Source: an uncultured Bacteroidota bacterium
Lineage (GTDB): Bacteria > Bacteroidota > Bacteroidia > Flavobacteriales > Schleiferiaceae
DNA length: 64,000 nucleotides
Direction of reading: 5' to 3'
Assembly (NCBI GenBank): GCA_913057235.1
Contig: CAJXNI010000002.1
Coordinates: forward strand, 124,001 to 188,000
Part shown: positions 45,008 to 53,171 of the stretch, piece after piece
Layout: every line of letters begins with the position of its first letter
Numbering within the stretch: position 1 is the stretch's first letter
Notes under the pieces: generated by a model
Seen by the model: the letters and a program-made list of their open reading frames with translations, nothing else
Database searches by the model: none
Told to the model about the DNA's origin: nothing
Program-made: the position numbers and the translations under genes

Positions 45008-47842
45008 TTACAATTCATAGGTTACCGAGAAATAGGCTAAGCGCCCTACTCTTGGCCCCCCGTATACCTGGAACACTTCATTGTTCAAAACATTAGATGC
45101 TCCAAGCTTTAAAGTTACTTTATAATCTGGTAATGCGTATGAAATTTGCGCATCTAAAAGTCCGTAACTTTCAATAAAACCAGTGAACTGGGGCGATCCC
45201 TCAAAAGTAAATCCTTCTACCCATTTGTAGGTGACCGCAAAACCCTGCGTGTGATTACGGTTTTTAAAGAGTTTGTAGGACCGTCCGTTGATTCCTAAAT
45301 TAAACTTGTTCTCAGGCGTATTAAAAGCGGGCACAATGGGATTCACATCATTGGCCTGATTTAAACGGTTAAAGCTGTAATTGCCAGTAGCGGTAAGGTG
45401 ATCATCAATGTAATAATTCAGCCCTATATTAAGGCCAAGCGTGGTTACCAAATCACGAGCGTTAGCGGCAATTCGGTAAGCTTGCACACCAGCAACCTGA
45501 TTTGGAGCGGCTGGAAAAAATGTGGGGTCAAGCCCGAATTGAAAACCGATGAAATTGGTATACCAGCTGTAATAGGTGTTAAAATCTACAAACAAACGTT
45601 TGAACCAAGAGCCGCGATAGCCTATTTCAACTGTGGTTACTCGTTCTGGCTCTATTGGGTCAACATTAAAAAAATCAAGATTTTCACGTAGTAGATTAGG
45701 TTGACTGCGGTAAAAATCAAAAGACTCTATAGATACCAAGGAATCATAGCCATTTATATTTCCTAATAAGATAGCCCGGCCCACATCATAGCGCAAATAT
45801 TGATCCTGCAAAGTTGGGTTCCGGATCGCTCTTCCTAAGGACCCCCTTACGGTGTGCTCCGCATTGATATTGTAAACCAGCGAGGCTGCAGGAGAAATAA
45901 GGTAATCAAAGTTTTGATTTTTATCCAGTCGTAAGGTGGCGTTAGCTTTTAAAACCTCGCCTAAAAAGTTTTTTTCAGCGCCCAAGTAAGCGCCAAACTC
46001 TTCATTCCGTATTTGGCGGTAGCGCTGGCTCACCAAATTACCCACACTATCGGTCACAATGGATTCAGGAATTACTTCGTCAAAAATGTTACCACGACTG
46101 TTGGGGAGGTACATGCGGTAATTACCGCCCAATCTTAGGTTAATCTCATAGGGTAGATTAAATTGATACTCACCCATAATGTGATAGAGAGCGGAACGAT
46201 CAAAAAACCTCGAACCGCCTTCTGTGAAGGTTCGACTAGTTACGTCTTTAAAAAGCGAATCATAAGCCGCGCTGCCAGGTAAGGGTCTGTCTTGTGTTCT
46301 ATACTTTAGGACAGAATCATGCAAATACCTCAAAAGACCATTATTATTATTCAAAATCTCATTATACTCTTCCTCGGTAAGATCAGGGTTAAGAATTGAA
46401 AAGTTAGCGGAATCCTCAAAGAACCTATTCGGGCTCAAAAAATTATTGCCCATGCGTAGAAATCTAAACCTAGTCCAAGTTCGCGAGTAATCCGTGTTCC
46501 AGCTTCCTTCTTCGCCAATTGTGGCGTTATTCATTTTAAAAGCTGTTAAAACGGCATCGTAACTATCCCCTGCATCTTCATAAGTAGTATAGGCCCTCAC
46601 AAAGAATTTATCTTTCTTTTTAAGCTCAAAGATGTTTTGGAAAAACTGAATGTTGTTGAGGCTAAAGCGGTTTTCCCCTTGGTATACCGTAGTACCTGCA
46701 CCATAATTGAAGGTATAGCCAAATTGGATATCATTTTTGGTTTTGTAAAATATTCCTGCGTTACCTTTAAAATTGCGGGTATCGTAATCTACTAAATCGG
46801 GTTCACGGTAACCGGGACGGTAAAAAATGCCTAAGCCAGCATTATCATTAAAACGTGCACTTGTTAAGTCATCACTGCCATTATTAGAGGCTAAGCTTTC
46901 ATCGCCATAAACATTTACTGCATCAAAGCGACCTGGGTTATCGGCTCCCACCGGAGAACCGTCTACCGGATTGTAGTTATCGGCTTCCCAGTCATTGGCA
47001 GTTAAGTAGAATAAGTTGATTTTGAAGGCAAAATCTTCATATTCATCGCTGAAAAGCTTAAAAGCCTCTGCGTAGCGCACAGCCGTTTCCGTAAGCGCCC
47101 GCTCCCCCACTTTTACGCTAGCTGAAAGGCCTTGGTATAGAAAGGGATCTTTGGTGGTCATAGAAATCACCCCATTAAAAGCACCCGGACCATAAAAGGC
47201 CGTGCTGGCTCCGGCAATAATATCCACATTGGCAATATCCAACTCGCTGGCCCCTAAAAAGTTACCCAAAGAAAAGTTTAAGCCTGGTGCTTGATTGTCA
47301 ACACCATCAATGAGCTGTAAGGTTCGGACTGGAGCAGTAGAATTGAATCCGCGAGTGTTAATAATTTTAAAGCCTATACTGGCGGATGTGAGGTCAACCC
47401 CCTTTAAATTTCCCAGGGCCTCATAAAAATTGGCAGCCGGGGTTTCTTTAATAGCCAATGCATCCAAGGCCTCCACCGTAAGGGCACTCTCACGTTGTTT
47501 TTCACTGAGGCGTTGCTCTACCACACTTACCTCAGCCAACATTTCAGAGTCTTCAGCCAAAGCAATTTTCAGATTAGACTGAGCCGACGGCAAAACCATG
47601 GTTTGAGTTTTATAGCCTATTAAACTTATTTCCAAGGTTACCGGAAATTGCGGATTCTTTAGAATTATGGAGAATCTACCGTCCAAATCTGTGGTGGTTC
47701 CCTGAGTGGTCCCTTTCACTACCACATTGGCCAAATAGACCGGAGATTCATTTTTCCCCTCTACCACTCTACCACTTATGGTTTGAGCATCAGCTAAGTA
47801 CGCAACAAAGCACACAAGAATCAATAAGAATTTAAACTTCAC
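45008..47842 (-). CDS. TonB-dependent receptor with carboxypeptidase-like N-terminal domain
   Basis: This 944-residue outer-membrane receptor has a signal peptide (MKFKFLLILVCFVAYLADAQ), then a CarboxypepD-reg-like domain (TISGRVVEGKNESPVYLANVVVKG), a plug (SEKQRESALTVEALD; LIDGVDNQAPGLN) and a 22-strand barrel ending FSVTYEL with a terminal hydrophobic strand. It would bring a nutrient across the outer membrane using TonB energy. The T9SS-secreted esterase downstream suggests the substrate is released from an ester-linked compound; this is inference. No SusD partner is adjacent. Confidence 0.92.
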   Translation of the reverse strand: MKFKFLLILVCFVAYLADAQTISGRVVEGKNESPVYLANVVVKGTTQGTTTDLDGRFSIILKNPQFPVTLEISLIGYKTQTMVLPSAQSNLKIALAEDSEMLAEVSVVEQRLSEKQRESALTVEALDALAIKETPAANFYEALGNLKGVDLTSASIGFKIINTRGFNSTAPVRTLQLIDGVDNQAPGLNFSLGNFLGASELDIANVDIIAGASTAFYGPGAFNGVISMTTKDPFLYQGLSASVKVGERALTETAVRYAEAFKLFSDEYEDFAFKINLFYLTANDWEADNYNPVDGSPVGADNPGRFDAVNVYGDESLASNNGSDDLTSARFNDNAGLGIFYRPGYREPDLVDYDTRNFKGNAGIFYKTKNDIQFGYTFNYGAGTTVYQGENRFSLNNIQFFQNIFELKKKDKFFVRAYTTYEDAGDSYDAVLTAFKMNNATIGEEGSWNTDYSRTWTRFRFLRMGNNFLSPNRFFEDSANFSILNPDLTEEEYNEILNNNNGLLRYLHDSVLKYRTQDRPLPGSAAYDSLFKDVTSRTFTEGGSRFFDRSALYHIMGEYQFNLPYEINLRLGGNYRMYLPNSRGNIFDEVIPESIVTDSVGNLVSQRYRQIRNEEFGAYLGAEKNFLGEVLKANATLRLDKNQNFDYLISPAASLVYNINAEHTVRGSLGRAIRNPTLQDQYLRYDVGRAILLGNINGYDSLVSIESFDFYRSQPNLLRENLDFFNVDPIEPERVTTVEIGYRGSWFKRLFVDFNTYYSWYTNFIGFQFGLDPTFFPAAPNQVAGVQAYRIAANARDLVTTLGLNIGLNYYIDDHLTATGNYSFNRLNQANDVNPIVPAFNTPENKFNLGINGRSYKLFKNRNHTQGFAVTYKWVEGFTFEGSPQFTGFIESYGLLDAQISYALPDYKVTLKLGASNVLNNEVFQVYGGPRVGRLAYFSVTYEL

Positions 47843-47924
47843 CTTTTTGGATTGGATGATTTTGCGGGCGGAAATCTACAAAAATCTATCATTAAAACGG
47901 CTCTAAGACTATTTTAGAAAACTC

Positions 47925-47932
47925 TATTTTTG
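47925..47932 (+). promoter_or_regulatory. -7 box TATTTTTG of the GT2 gene
   Basis: A TAnnTTTG match lies 7 nt before ATG 47939, so the transcript would start at or next to the ATG. This rules out TTG 47930 as a start. Confidence 0.45.
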
Positions 47933-47938
47933 CTCACC

Positions 47939-48706
47939 ATGATTAAGGATAAAAAAATAGCGGTGGTTTTGCCTGCCTACAATGCCGGTAAAACGCTGGA
48001 GAAAACTTTCCGCGAAATACCCATGGATTTCGTAGATGACGTTGTGCTGGTAGATGACAAAAGCAACGATAATACAGTTATTCTGGCTAAAGAATTGGGT
48101 ATAAGGCACATTATTTCACACGAGCAAAACCGTGGCTATGGGGGCAATCAAAAGAGCTGCTACAATAAAGCCCTTGAAATTGGAGCCGATATTGTAATTA
48201 TGCTCCACCCCGATTACCAGTATACTCCAAAGTTGATTGAAAGTATGTGCTTCATTATCGCCAATGATCTGTATCCGGTGGTATTGGGCTCCCGAATTTT
48301 AGGAAAGGGCGCTCTACGCGGAGGGATGCCCTGGTATAAATATGTGGCCAATCGTATTCTCACTTTTATACAAAATGAGCTGATGAACCAAAAGCTGAGC
48401 GAATACCATACCGGCTACCGGGCGTTTTCACGCGAAGTATTGGAGGCAGTAGATTACAATTGCAATTCAGATGACTTTGTGTTTGATAACCAAATGCTGG
48501 GGCAAATATTTTACAAGGGCTTTGAGATTGGGGAAGTTACCTGCCCCACCAAATATTTTGATGAAGCCAGTTCTATTAATCTAAAGCGCAGTGCAATTTA
48601 CGGTTTAGGGGTTTTAAAGGTGAGTGCACAATACCGCCTAGCCAAGTGGGGACTAATTCAACCCAATTATCTTACCAACCCGGGCCGTGTTAAGGCTACG
48701 GTTTAG
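47939..48706 (+). CDS. GT2 family glycosyltransferase (dolichol-phosphate-mannose synthase-like)
   Basis: This 255-residue GT-A enzyme has VVLPAYNAGKTLEKT, the donor-site VDDKSNDNT and a DxD-like MLHPDYQY. No C-terminal membrane helices are present, unlike many lipid-phosphate glycosyltransferases. It probably makes a lipid-phosphate sugar donor, which the convergent ArnT-like transferase could use. It overlaps the 3' end of that gene by 11 nt. Confidence 0.88.
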   Translation: MIKDKKIAVVLPAYNAGKTLEKTFREIPMDFVDDVVLVDDKSNDNTVILAKELGIRHIISHEQNRGYGGNQKSCYNKALEIGADIVIMLHPDYQYTPKLIESMCFIIANDLYPVVLGSRILGKGALRGGMPWYKYVANRILTFIQNELMNQKLSEYHTGYRAFSREVLEAVDYNCNSDDFVFDNQMLGQIFYKGFEIGEVTCPTKYFDEASSINLKRSAIYGLGVLKVSAQYRLAKWGLIQPNYLTNPGRVKATV

Positions 48707-50360
48707 GGTCCCTTTTGTAAAAGAAAAAGCCATTCTTAGCATATAAGAACTGGGCATCTGGTATGGCTTCTTCCAGTTTTTCTACCTTATTTATTTTGGT
48801 GCATATGTACACCGGCCGGTCTACTTTGCCGTGGTAAAGCCACTCTTTTTGAGTAGCATTAGGGTTTGTGTGGGATTGAATTTTTGCATAAAACCAAGGC
48901 ACGTAACTCTTATAGCCAAAGGTAGTTACGTAGCACTCTTCCTGCACTAAATCCTCAAAAAAGCCCACGGCAGCTTTTTGGCTGTAGGCTTCTATATTTT
49001 TAATAAAAAAGCCCAAAACCAGCGCGCACCAAATAGCCGTACCCATAAAAAGGACCCGTATAGCTACAACCTGGCGCTTTCGCGCGAAGACGCTAAAAAC
49101 CAGTAAGACCAAACCAAGAAATACGGCCGGTAGGTAATGCCACTGCGCCCAGTTTACCTGAGCCTGTAAATTAGCCCTTGCAAAAGGGTCTTTTTCAAAA
49201 AGGGGTTTTAAAGTCTCAATGTGGTTTCCTGCCCAGGGCAATGCAATACTTAGTGCCAAGGCTAAAAATCCAATGATTAGAATACCGATAATCATCCAGT
49301 ATTTGAGCTTTTTCTGCCGCTCTGCATAATGCCAGAGTACTAATGCCGATAAATAGGTTAGCGGGTAATAAGCTAAAGAGCTGTAGTGCACAATTTTGGT
49401 GTTCACCAGGCTAAAAAGCACTAAAACGACCAAAAGAAGCGTAACCATCCAACGCTGAAAATCTTTTAAATGAGGCGCTTTTAATCCGCTGATTCTGCTG
49501 AATCCTCTTAAGGCAAAAATGCTGGCTGGAAAACAACCCGCCAAAAGCACTACAAAATGATATCCAGGGAAACCGCCATGTCCCGCGTCATTTTGTGTGA
49601 GCAATTCCCACTGCCTTATGGTAAACTCAATGAGAAAGGCTGGGCCATGAAGTAGCATATCTACCAAAAGCCAGAATGAGAAAACCGACAGGCCAATCAA
49701 GGAGAATTTTACAAAAGAAACAAAAGGCAATCCCGTTTTAAAGCCGTTGCTGAGCCAATAACTTCCTAAAGTGAGTGTGATAACTAAGTAGGCTACAGGG
49801 CCCTTAGTTAGAACTGCAAGGCCCATAGAAATGCCCGCAAGCCACAAGTAGGTAGCGCTGGTTTTGGAAAAATACACCTCTTCACGTCCTTTTTTCTTCC
49901 AAATCAAGTGAATTAAGAAAAAAAGACCGTTGAAGGTGAAGAAATTGAAATAAGGATCAATAATTCCTGACTTGAAATAGAGGAACGGCAAAACGCTACC
50001 AAACCAGCTTAAAGCCCAGAGAAAGCCAAATTTTCGATCAATTAAAAACTTACCGCTCACGTAAAGGAACGGTAAAACCAGCATGCCCAAAAGCGCATTG
50101 GGTAAGCGGGCTGCGTATTCACCTACCCCTAACAAATGCATACTAATACCCTGAAGCCAAAAGAAAAATGGCGGTTTTTCTGTAAATAGCTCGTAGTTTA
50201 TTTGCAGGCGCAGCCAGTCTCCGGTAACCACCATTTCACGCGCTAGCTCGGCAAAGTTTATTTCATCCCAATCAAAGAGATGAACATTGCCCAGTCCTGG
50301 CAAAAAAAAGGCGGCCGCTATTACCAGCCAAAAAATGGTGAATCGATCTAAATACTTCAC
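48696..50360 (-). CDS. GT39/ArnT-like membrane glycosyltransferase
   Basis: This 554-residue integral membrane transferase has about 12 hydrophobic helices. The N-terminal extracytoplasmic loop carries FDWDEINFAELAREMV with the acidic pair, as in GT39/ArnT proteins that use polyprenyl-phosphate-linked sugars. ArnT adds aminoarabinose to lipid A, but the acceptor here is unknown. It lies 4 nt downstream of the PAP2 phosphatase gene, on the same strand. Confidence 0.87.
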   Translation of the reverse strand: MKYLDRFTIFWLVIAAAFFLPGLGNVHLFDWDEINFAELAREMVVTGDWLRLQINYELFTEKPPFFFWLQGISMHLLGVGEYAARLPNALLGMLVLPFLYVSGKFLIDRKFGFLWALSWFGSVLPFLYFKSGIIDPYFNFFTFNGLFFLIHLIWKKKGREEVYFSKTSATYLWLAGISMGLAVLTKGPVAYLVITLTLGSYWLSNGFKTGLPFVSFVKFSLIGLSVFSFWLLVDMLLHGPAFLIEFTIRQWELLTQNDAGHGGFPGYHFVVLLAGCFPASIFALRGFSRISGLKAPHLKDFQRWMVTLLLVVLVLFSLVNTKIVHYSSLAYYPLTYLSALVLWHYAERQKKLKYWMIIGILIIGFLALALSIALPWAGNHIETLKPLFEKDPFARANLQAQVNWAQWHYLPAVFLGLVLLVFSVFARKRQVVAIRVLFMGTAIWCALVLGFFIKNIEAYSQKAAVGFFEDLVQEECYVTTFGYKSYVPWFYAKIQSHTNPNATQKEWLYHGKVDRPVYICTKINKVEKLEEAIPDAQFLYAKNGFFFYKRDPKP

Positions 50361-50364
50361 TACC

Positions 50365-51006
50365 CTACTTTTTCACGAGCCCTTTTTGCAACCAAGGCGC
50401 CTTTAGATATTGTGAAAGCAGGTACGAAAATAAGGCAATTCCACTTCCTAAAATGGCCCCCGCTATTACATCAATTAAAAAATGCTGTGAGATGTGAATA
50501 CGAGAGTAGCCAACAAGCATTGCCAAAACAGCCAAGCCAAACTGCCAGGGCTTACGCCTGATGAGCAATGCCAAAAAACCCCAGGCTGCAAAGGCCGTAG
50601 TGGTATGTCCGCTGGGAAAAGACTTGTAGCTATGATTATGAACGCCTTCCACTAAATGAAGATCTGCTAAGTTCTCAAAGTATTTTACAGGTCTTTCCAT
50701 TTCTTTGAATTGATGCTTCAGGCCCGCACTGACTATTAGGGTTAAAACAGCAGCAATGATCAAGCCGAAAAAATAGCGCCATTTGATCAAGGCCAAAAAC
50801 AAGGCTAAGGGAGCAAAAACCAGCCCATCTCCCAAATGCGTGAGATACTTAAAAAAGTAATCACTTATGGGGCCGTGCCAACTATTTTGCGTCAGGTGAA
50901 TTTGCGCCTTGGAGTAAAGGCTTAAAAAAACAATCCCGGTTAAGATGAAAATCAGAACCGGGATAAGAAAAGCTTTATTTTTTTGAATGACCTTAGTGGC
51001 ATTCAT
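50365..51006 (-). CDS. PAP2-family membrane phosphatase
   Basis: This protein has about 213 residues and the three-part phosphatidic-acid phosphatase signature: KEMERPVKYF, SFPSGHTTTAFA and SRIHISQHFLIDVIAG. Several membrane helices are present. It may remove phosphate from undecaprenyl pyrophosphate or lipid A; the neighbouring ArnT-like gene suggests a lipid modification role. The start at 51006 abuts the stop of the upstream START-like gene; the frame is open to 51018. Confidence 0.88.
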   Translation of the reverse strand: MNATKVIQKNKAFLIPVLIFILTGIVFLSLYSKAQIHLTQNSWHGPISDYFFKYLTHLGDGLVFAPLALFLALIKWRYFFGLIIAAVLTLIVSAGLKHQFKEMERPVKYFENLADLHLVEGVHNHSYKSFPSGHTTTAFAAWGFLALLIRRKPWQFGLAVLAMLVGYSRIHISQHFLIDVIAGAILGSGIALFSYLLSQYLKAPWLQKGLVKK

Positions 51007-51007
51007 C

Positions 51008-51403
51008 TTAAGAGCCAATGGTGTGCAACAATTCGTTTACTTGGCTTTCCCAAAGAAGTTTATCTTCCTCTATTTCTTCTTCATCACTAAAATCGGTGAT
51101 TATGAGGGATGCGTCATTGGTAAGCTCGTCTACCTGAATTTTGAATTCAAAAAAGTAATTGTTCTCTTCCTCGACATCATCTTCCCATTGGAAACGAATG
51201 AATTTATCGGTCTTTTTAGAAAGCCGCATGGCCGAACGTTCTTCACCATCCCAAATGAAGGTGAATTTTTCTCCGCGTGAGTTTACGTCATCTGAAAACC
51301 ATTCAGATAGGCCGCTAGGTGTAGATAAATATGGAAAAAGCATGTGCGGTGAGGCCTTTACGGGGATTTCAAGCTCGAACTTTATTTTTTCTTGTGTGGT
51401 CAT
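51008..51403 (-). CDS. START-like/AHSA1-fold small protein
   Basis: This 131-residue protein is a Bret-v1/AHSA1-like START fold (START_2): FELEIPVKASPHMLFPYLSTPSGLSEWF and a C-terminal helix WESQVNELLHTIG. Such proteins form a hydrophobic cavity; the ligand is unknown. It is a common conserved protein in Bacteroidota, and the first gene of the START-PAP2-GT39 unit. Confidence 0.88.
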   Translation of the reverse strand: MTTQEKIKFELEIPVKASPHMLFPYLSTPSGLSEWFSDDVNSRGEKFTFIWDGEERSAMRLSKKTDKFIRFQWEDDVEEENNYFFEFKIQVDELTNDASLIITDFSDEEEIEEDKLLWESQVNELLHTIGS

Positions 51404-51480
51404 ATTTTAATCAAATAGTGTTTTTACAGATGGCCGCGCAATATAAAAAAAAGTAAAGACCAAATTTTAGGCAATAGCAC

Positions 51481-51510
51481 TTTGCAAAAAGTGAATTAAG
51501 GCTATATTTG
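51481..51510 (+). promoter_or_regulatory. Promoter TTTG-N18-TATATTTG of the tRNA gene
   Basis: A perfect TTTG (51481-51484) and TATATTTG (51503-51510) with an 18-nt spacer match the Bacteroidota consensus. The tRNA starts 35 nt downstream. Confidence 0.75.
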
Positions 51511-51544
51511 CAGCCCTCAAACAAAAGGCTTGATTTTGAGATTT

Positions 51545-51618
51545 GGCGAGGTAGCTCAGCCGGTTAGAGCGCAGCACTCATAATGCTGAGGCCGCGAGTT
51601 CGAGTCTCGCCCTCGCTA
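51545..51618 (+). tRNA. tRNA with CAU anticodon (probably elongator Met)
   Basis: The sequence folds as a tRNA: acceptor GGCGAGG/CCTCGCT, a D-arm, anticodon stem CAGCA/TGCTG with loop CTCATAA (anticodon CAT), and T-stem GCGAG/CTCGC with TTCGAGT. Discriminator A is at 51618, and no CCA is encoded. The first pair is G1-U72, so it is not an initiator tRNA, which has an unpaired C1-A72. A CAU anticodon could also belong to tRNA-Ile2 (lysidine-modified); the anticodon loop resembles elongator Met, but the two cannot be separated with certainty. Confidence 0.95.
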
Positions 51619-51622
51619 CTCC

Positions 51623-51651
51623 AAGCCCCGAAGGTGATTCGGGGCTTTTTT
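51623..51651 (+). terminator. Intrinsic terminator of the tRNA gene
   Basis: A 10-bp stem AAGCCCCGAA/TTCGGGGCTT with a 5-nt loop is followed by a T-run, 4 nt after the tRNA. Confidence 0.85.
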
Positions 51652-51719
51652 ATGGGTTTGATTGAGATTTTGAGCACGACAAACATTTGCGTAGGCAGTT
51701 TTAGCCTAAGCCCAAGAAC

Positions 51720-52391
51720 TTACATCAACAGCTTCTTTCTAAAATCATTCAGCGCTTTTAGCAACCGCTGGCGGTTTTGCAAGAATTGCTGACGTTTATT
51801 CTCATTACCTTTAAATGGATCGGCTACCAAGCTTTTCATAAAGTACCCACCGTGTGACTCCCAGTAGTCTTTGGTTTTGCGCATAATCAGCCCTCCCTCT
51901 TTGGTGATATCAGCCTTAAACTCCTGCGGTACCCGGTCGCCAAATAGTGAAAGACCCACCCCTTGGCCCGCAACACGTGCCAGGCCTAATCCATTAATGG
52001 TACCGCTAAAAGTGGTGTACCGATAGTATTGCGAAAAAATATTCAGGAGCCAAACATTCTGCTCAGTGGTCAAATACAGATAGCCGTTTTTGCGTATTCC
52101 ACCCCTAAGTTGACTGCTGTAAGTTGCGTAGGTTGAACCGCTTTCGCGGGTAACCTTTGCCAAAACCTGTTCTTGAGCCAATAACCGCTGATTCTCATGG
52201 GCCACGGCTTGCCAATGGGGTTGTTCTTCTAACAGTAGGGGCCAAAGCTCCGTTTTTTGTTTGGCTTCCAACTGGTTGATTCTGGCGGCTAAATCATAAT
52301 TAATACCACCTCGTTTATGCCTGCTGCGCAGCCGTTTTAGCTTCTTTTCACGCTTCTGCAAGCGCTTGAGTAATTTAGGGCTCAACTGCAT
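51720..52391 (-). CDS. Hypothetical protein with basic N-terminal coiled coil
   Basis: This 223-residue protein has no signal peptide. Residues 1-30 are strongly basic and helical (KLLKRLQKREKKLKRLRSRHKR), followed by a further helix and then a globular-looking part containing YTTFSGTINGLGLARVAGQGVGLSLFGDRV. The basic helix could bind nucleic acid. I do not recognise a family. It directly follows the DUF1684 gene with no spacer, on the same strand. Confidence 0.7.
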   Translation of the reverse strand: MQLSPKLLKRLQKREKKLKRLRSRHKRGGINYDLAARINQLEAKQKTELWPLLLEEQPHWQAVAHENQRLLAQEQVLAKVTRESGSTYATYSSQLRGGIRKNGYLYLTTEQNVWLLNIFSQYYRYTTFSGTINGLGLARVAGQGVGLSLFGDRVPQEFKADITKEGGLIMRKTKDYWESHGGYFMKSLVADPFKGNENKRQQFLQNRQRLLKALNDFRKKLLM

Positions 52392-52994
52392 TTAATGGTT
52401 AACTGGTGCTTTCACCCCGGCTTCAACCGCCACCTTTAAATGGTTTGCCTTGGGCGGGATGGGGCAAGAGTAACGCTCATTGTAGGCACAATAAGGATTG
52501 TAGGCTTTATTAAAGTCAATCACCAATTTGCTACCTTCTTCTGGCATACGCAAACTGACATACCTTCCTCCTCCATAGCTACCTACCCCGTTGGTAGCAT
52601 CGGTAAAGGGCAGAAAAAGGTAATCAGCATAGCCTACTTTTTTAAGCAGGCGCAAGCTTTGGTAAATGGGTAATTTTAAACTATCGCCCTTGAGGCTAAA
52701 ATGCGCCCAGGCATATTGACGGTAATGGGCTTTGCGGCCTGTAGTGGTGGCCATAATGAACGGGGTACTATCGGGCGTAAGCTGTAAAAAAGCCCGCACC
52801 CGATAGCTACTGTCTATGGGGTAAAATGGCAAACCGTCAAAAATAGCGCGATCCGCCTCGGTAAGCGGACTGGTAAGGCTGTCCGCAAATTCGGAATTCA
52901 TTTCTTTTTGCCATTCTAGAGCGGTTTGTTCTTGGGCCCTTAATGCGAAGGAGGCCGCAAGGGATAAAAGGAGAAGCAGGACTTTAGACATCAT
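52392..52994 (-). CDS. DUF1684 exported protein
   Basis: This 200-residue protein has a signal peptide (MMSKVLLLLLSLAASFALRAQ), then the DUF1684 domain: FDGLPFYPIDSSYRVRAFL, then LPFTDATNGVGSYGGGRYVSL, then DFNKAYNPYCAYNERYSCPIPP. The family is of unknown function; the late conserved cysteines CAY...CPIPP are typical. It is upstream of the 223-residue hypothetical gene with a 0-nt gap. The second Met (52991) is an alternative start. Confidence 0.88.
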   Translation of the reverse strand: MMSKVLLLLLSLAASFALRAQEQTALEWQKEMNSEFADSLTSPLTEADRAIFDGLPFYPIDSSYRVRAFLQLTPDSTPFIMATTTGRKAHYRQYAWAHFSLKGDSLKLPIYQSLRLLKKVGYADYLFLPFTDATNGVGSYGGGRYVSLRMPEEGSKLVIDFNKAYNPYCAYNERYSCPIPPKANHLKVAVEAGVKAPVNH

Positions 52995-53171
52995 GTTTTA
53001 AAAAACTCAAAAATTGTTTTCTCCAGCAGCCCTTATTTTCACCAATTTTTTGCATAGATAATAGAAACCAGGCTGCAGCGCATAAAAATACAAATCGCGG
53101 TAAGAATATGCGGGTTGCTAGTCTGCAGCGCAAGAAGGTTCCTTGACTTATCCCCTAAAGGTTCGGCTTTC

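Noticed and set aside
47930..47938. TTG start of the GT2 gene
   Set aside because: It lies inside the TAnnTTTG box; the ATG at 47939 fits better.
53073..53132. Direct repeat CTGCAGCGCA, 50 bp apart, upstream of the DUF1684 gene
   Set aside because: Only two copies of a 10-mer are present, with no symmetry or promoter context; chance is likely.
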